Shown here piece by piece: positions 40,477 to 43,320 of a DNA stretch of 43,320 bases. Each line of letters begins with the position of its first letter. Position 1 is the first letter of the stretch. Under the pieces are notes generated by a model, which searched no databases, was not told the DNA's origin, and saw nothing but the letters and a program-made list of their open reading frames with translations. The DNA comes from Solobacterium sp. (GTDB taxonomy: Bacteria > Bacillota_I > Bacilli_A > Erysipelotrichales > Erysipelotrichaceae): assembly GCA_017512725.1 (NCBI GenBank), contig JAFWEW010000038.1:1-43320 (forward strand), written 5' to 3'. The position numbers and the translations under genes are program-made.

Positions 40477-41337
40477 TTACTTAAAATGGGTCAGAAGATA
40501 GCCTTCACGGACACAGCCCTCCGAGATCCGGAGCGTTTCTGCGTGATAGGCTTTCATAATTCCCAGCAGCATATTCATGCCGGGCGCCAGTACCGCCCAT
40601 CTGCCAGGATCGATAACCCGCTTCATCGCAGCGACCGTAACTTCTTCTTCCGCCAATAAATTTTTCAGCATCGTCTCAACATGCTGTACAGTCAGCACTT
40701 CCCCAGGGAACAGCTCTCTGCCAAGCAGGCCGGTCGCTCTTGCGGTGCCGCCGATTCCCACAATGACGGAACTCGGTGTATCGAGAAGCTTCGGTGCCTG
40801 CAGAAAGGCATCTTTCATATACTGCTCGGGGATGGAAGGATCCACCGGCAGTTCTTTCAGGCGGACTGCTCCGATGGGAAGGGATAATACTTCATGGATG
40901 TTTCCGTCAATAAAGGAAATCAGTTCGGAACTTCCGCCGCCCACATCAAATGCATTTCCGGTTTGAATATCCGAGCAGTCCATCCGGCTCCCGTAGAAAT
41001 CCAGTTCCGCTTCCTTGCGGCCGCTGAGCGGTTCAATCACAAATCCGCTCCGTGCCAGCCCGTCCATCAGCTCATCGGTATTCTTCAGGTTCCTCCAGGG
41101 TTCGGTAATAAACGCACCAACCGTTGTGACATGGTGCTGTTCGAGAATCTTCCAGTAGTTTTCCAGTACCTCCAGTGTTTTTTCAATGCCTTCTTTCGAC
41201 ATGACACCGTTATGGTTATAACTGACCAGCCGGACCGGTTCGGAACAGTATTCCTGTACATGGATCGGATCGATGGAATCATAGATAATAAGTACGACGG
41301 TGTTGGAACCAATATCGATAATGCCTGTTTTCTCCAT
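40477..41337 (-). CDS. Ppx/GppA-family phosphatase
   Basis: 286 residues from ATG 41337 (AAGGAGG 8 bases upstream; an in-frame upstream extension has no such site). Actin-like phosphatase fold: GIIDIGSNTVVLIIY at the N-terminus, FDVGGGSSELISF as the second phosphate motif, VGIGGTARATGLL later. Family members hydrolyse polyphosphate or pppGpp. It lacks the long C-terminal extension of Ppx, being of the short GppA-like size. Leftward, convergent with the GGDEF-EAL gene. Confidence 0.92.
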   Translation of the reverse strand: MEKTGIIDIGSNTVVLIIYDSIDPIHVQEYCSEPVRLVSYNHNGVMSKEGIEKTLEVLENYWKILEQHHVTTVGAFITEPWRNLKNTDELMDGLARSGFVIEPLSGRKEAELDFYGSRMDCSDIQTGNAFDVGGGSSELISFIDGNIHEVLSLPIGAVRLKELPVDPSIPEQYMKDAFLQAPKLLDTPSSVIVGIGGTARATGLLGRELFPGEVLTVQHVETMLKNLLAEEEVTVAAMKRVIDPGRWAVLAPGMNMLLGIMKAYHAETLRISEGCVREGYLLTHFK

Positions 41338-41529
41338 AACAGGAACCTCCTTTTCTGAAACAGAAACTTGAAACAGGGGAAAGCCATCTGGGATTAAATC
41401 CATCTTAAACGAAACCGGGAAAAAACTCATCCGTCCGCAAACGGTTCTGCCTCTGAATGTTTAATGGATCCATCTTCAAAGATTCCCGTCCAGCAAGGTC
41501 CGGATAACAACCGCATCTGCGAATTCTTA

Positions 41530-41557
41530 TTGCAAAACACGGCCGTTGTGGTAAAAT
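41530..41557 (+). promoter_or_regulatory. Promoter of the tRNA-Cys/tRNA-Leu unit
   Basis: TTGCAA (41530-41535), 16-base spacer, TAAAAT (41552-41557) with TGG in front of the -10 (extended -10). Confidence 0.75.
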
Positions 41558-41578
41558 GACTAAGCATCAAAAAATGAT

Positions 41579-41652
41579 GGTTCCTTAGCCAAGTGGTAAG
41601 GCAACAGACTGCAACTCTGTGATCGCCGGTTCAAGTCCGGCAGGAACCTCCA
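41579..41652 (+). tRNA. tRNA-Cys (anticodon GCA)
   Basis: Acceptor GGTTCCT (41579-41585) pairs with AGGAACC (41642-41648); ACAGA/TCTGT anticodon stem around CTGCAAC, anticodon GCA; T arm GGTTCAAGTCC. The 3' TCCA is encoded. Co-transcribed with tRNA-Leu 12 bases downstream. Confidence 0.96.
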
Positions 41653-41664
41653 TTTTTATTTTAT

Positions 41665-41748
41665 GGGGACATGGCGGAATCGGCAGACGCAACGGACTTA
41701 AAATCCGTTGATGGCAACATCGTACGGGTTCAAGTCCCGTTGTCCCCA
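41665..41748 (+). tRNA. tRNA-Leu (anticodon UAA)
   Basis: Class II tRNA of 84 bases: acceptor GGGGACA with TGTCCCC, anticodon stem ACGGA/TCCGT around CTTAAAA (anticodon UAA), long variable arm (TGATGGCAACATCG), T arm GGGTTCAAGTCCC. CCA not encoded. Confidence 0.96.
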
Positions 41749-41756
41749 GGTATTGA

Positions 41757-41790
41757 AAACCACATGACAGAACCGTGTGGTTTTTTTTAA
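41757..41790 (+). terminator. Terminator of the tRNA unit
   Basis: AAACCACA (41758-41765) pairs with TGTGGTTT (about 41777-41784), followed by TTTTTT. Confidence 0.88.
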
Positions 41791-41923
41791 CGTGTAAAAA
41801 AGGGTGAATCCCTGAACCGTCTATCATCGATATTTCTGCAGTCTGTTTCGATCCATAATGCATGTGCAAATTCGTTTCGAAAATCCGGGTTTCCGATTGC
41901 ACATTTTTTCATTTTGTGCATCA

Positions 41924-41951
41924 TTGACATTCCGTTTGCGAGCGCTATCAT
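41924..41951 (+). promoter_or_regulatory. Promoter of the sugar-binding protein gene
   Basis: TTGACA (41924-41929), 16-base spacer, TATCAT (41946-41951). Predicted start near 41958, leaving a leader of about 325 bases before the ATG at 42283. In the leader I see only small hairpins (CTGCG/CGCAG near 42090-42112; CCGGGA/TCCCGG near 42223-42242) and no recognised riboswitch. Confidence 0.72.
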
Positions 41952-41963
41952 AAAAATAGTTGG

Positions 41964-41985
41964 AAACGTTAACGGGAACGTTAAC
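41964..41985. promoter_or_regulatory. Tandem LacI-family operators
   Basis: AAACGTTAAC (41964-41973) and GAACGTTAAC (41976-41985), two half-symmetric sites with the central CG typical of LacI/GalR operators; across both, GTTAACG and CGTTAAC are inverted around GGAA. They lie just downstream of the predicted transcript start, a repression position. The regulator is not in the window. Confidence 0.6.
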
Positions 41986-42282
41986 AGAAGTGCTGGTTTT
42001 GCAGGGAATGAACGGCGTATGGAACACACCGGCTGCACCATCGGTACGGAATCATTGGCATTCAATCACCGCTCCGATGTCAGTACATCATCCTGCGCAG
42101 GATTCCTTCGCAGGCGGGGTGTTCAGGAACGTTCGGGCAGAACCATACGCAGACCGATGAGCTGTTTTGTTTTATTCATAAAGAACAGATTATCCGGTTT
42201 CTGCGGATCAGGAAGATTTAATCCGGGAAGCGAAATTCCCGGCAACGATAACTACTGTTTGATTTTAAGGGAGGAAAGTAAG

Positions 42283-43320
42283 ATGAACAGTAACAACATT
42301 TTCAGAACAGGCCTCGCTGCACTGGTATGCGCAAGCCTGCTCGCTGGCTGCGGAGGAGGTTCCGCAGGCACATCCACATCCGGCGGATCGGATGAACCGG
42401 CTTCCGATGAGAAGGTCGTTGCGACCGTAACGGTCTGGGGACCGCAGGAAGATCAGTCTGACGACAACGGCAAGTGGCTCCAGACGGAATGCGAGAAGTT
42501 TGCTGCAGAACATCCGGAATGGGAACTCACATTCAATTACGGTGTCTGCTCCGAAGGCGATGCGAAGACCAACGTTTCCACTGACCCGAGCGCTGCCGCA
42601 GATGTCTACATGTTTGCGAATGACCAGATCCCGGATCTTCTGAAGGCAGGCGGAATCGCTGAACTCGGCGGAAAGACCGTAGATGCGATCAAGGCAAACA
42701 ACTCCGAGACAACGGTCAATACCGTCATGTATGACGGCTCTGTCTATGGTGTACCGTTTACCGCCAACACCTGGTTCATGTACTACGACAAGAGCGTGTT
42801 CTCTGAAGACGATGTCAAGTCGCTCGATGCGATGCTCGAAAAGGGCAAGGTCGCATTCCCGCTTGAAAACTCCTGGTACATCGCTGCAATGTATGTCGCA
42901 AACGGCTGCACACTGTTCGGCACAGACGGCAATGACGGTGCTGCAGGCATCGACTTCAGCGGTGACAAGGCAGTTGAAGTTACAAACTATCTGGTTGATC
43001 TCGTAGCCAACCCGAACTTCTCCAACGGTGATGTTTCCAACAACGCAGATGCGAAGGCATTCTTCTCCGGAACATGGGATTATCAGAAGGCACAGGATGC
43101 CTATGGCGATAACCTCGGCATCGCACCGGCACCGACCATCATGGACGGCAAGCAGATGAAGTCCTTCGCAGGCTCCAAGGCAATCGGCGTCAACCCGGCA
43201 ACCGCTCTCTACAGCGAGCATCCGGAAGTTGCAGTTGCACTTGCGGCATACCTCGGAAGCACATCCGCTCAGCAGGATCACTATGATCTGCGCAACATCA
43301 TCCCGACCGATTCCAGCATC
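42283..43320 (+). CDS. Sugar-binding lipoprotein of an ABC importer (partial)
   Basis: The reading frame begins at ATG 42283 (AAGGGAGG 9 bases upstream) and is open to the window end, 346 residues visible. Signal peptide with lipobox LLAGC (Cys23), a Gly/Ser-rich stalk, then a MalE-type family 1 solute-binding fold: VTVWGPQEDQSDDNGKWLQT, DVYMFANDQIPDLLKAGGI, YDGSVYGVPFTANTWFMYYD and MKSFAGSKAIGVNP. These are the hallmarks of maltose/maltodextrin or related oligosaccharide binding proteins. Codon use is strongly biased and GC-rich at third positions, pointing to high expression. Controlled by the LacI-type operators upstream; permease genes probably follow beyond the window. malQ at 15219 could act on the imported sugar (inference). 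Confidence 0.9.
   Translation, partial: MNSNNIFRTGLAALVCASLLAGCGGGSAGTSTSGGSDEPASDEKVVATVTVWGPQEDQSDDNGKWLQTECEKFAAEHPEWELTFNYGVCSEGDAKTNVSTDPSAAADVYMFANDQIPDLLKAGGIAELGGKTVDAIKANNSETTVNTVMYDGSVYGVPFTANTWFMYYDKSVFSEDDVKSLDAMLEKGKVAFPLENSWYIAAMYVANGCTLFGTDGNDGAAGIDFSGDKAVEVTNYLVDLVANPNFSNGDVSNNADAKAFFSGTWDYQKAQDAYGDNLGIAPAPTIMDGKQMKSFAGSKAIGVNPATALYSEHPEVAVALAAYLGSTSAQQDHYDLRNIIPTDSSI

Noticed and set aside
41585-41902. Leftward 105-residue open frame with VPAGLEPAITELQSVALP
   Set aside because: This is the well-known spurious protein produced by translating the antisense of tRNA genes; it lies across tRNA-Cys and tRNA-Leu.
42265-43281. Leftward 338-residue open frame
   Set aside because: Antisense of the strongly codon-biased sugar-binding protein gene, rich in Cys, Val and Ile; a typical shadow frame.
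1-43320. CRISPR array or complete insertion sequence
   Set aside because: No regularly spaced repeats and no intact transposase with terminal inverted repeats were found.

Overview
The window looks like the chromosome of a monoderm Firmicute of moderate GC. Style of genes, strong AAGGAGG ribosome binding sites, TTGnnn/TATAAT promoters with frequent extended -10 elements, and a type IV pilus set without secretin point to the Erysipelotrichales/Clostridia area; this placement is inference, as no rRNA or ribosomal protein gene is present.

Layout. (1) 1-2700: a collapsed prophage or integrative element: a leftward tyrosine integrase, a scrap of a repressor-like gene, one phage lysis-module-type membrane protein, and a leftward hicA-hicB toxin-antitoxin pair whose promoter contains a palindromic operator. 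(2) 2700-5770: a long leader with a G8 tract inside a promoter spacer, then a membrane sensor Cache-HAMP-GGDEF-REC-degenerate GGDEF. (3) 5850-9430: an ABC-2 exporter operon (two permeases, one ATPase) and an orphan membrane protein. (4) 9478-11280: tRNA-Arg(CCG) and a lipoprotein made of about seven PASTA-like repeats. (5) 11312-14570: a TetR-type regulator divergent from a promoter, Arg-rich leader peptide and terminator, followed by a TetM-like translational GTPase fused to a C-terminal YacP/Rae1-type NYN nuclease domain. (6) 14626-18043: an OB-fold SSB-like protein, MalQ, a CpXC protein and an Rpn-like remnant. (7) 18227-35037: a type IV pilus locus: PilB, PilT, PilC, a major pilin, an inverted decayed pilin, two further pilins, a divergent pilin-like protein, prepilin peptidase, PilM, PilN and PilO. 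Accessory genes sit inside it: two small double-glycine-leader peptides sharing a C-terminal GKDDPG motif, a membrane-anchored surface protein, an MscS channel, a DUF4230 protein and a three-gene zinc-ribbon block. (8) 35120-41337: a DPM1/GtrB-like glycosyltransferase, convergent mannose-1-phosphate guanylyltransferase, a 960-aa GGDEF-GGDEF-EAL-PAS protein with degraded second GGDEF and EAL, and a convergent Ppx/GppA phosphatase. (9) 41579-43320: tRNA-Cys(GCA), tRNA-Leu(UAA), and a LacI-type-operator-controlled sugar-binding lipoprotein that runs off the window.

The themes are surface appendages (pili), c-di-GMP signalling on both sides of the pilus locus, and surface glycan or carbohydrate handling. 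The least expected items are the GTPase-nuclease fusion with its attenuator-like leader, the paired GG-leader peptides inside the pilus locus, and the inverted decayed pilin facing the major pilin.
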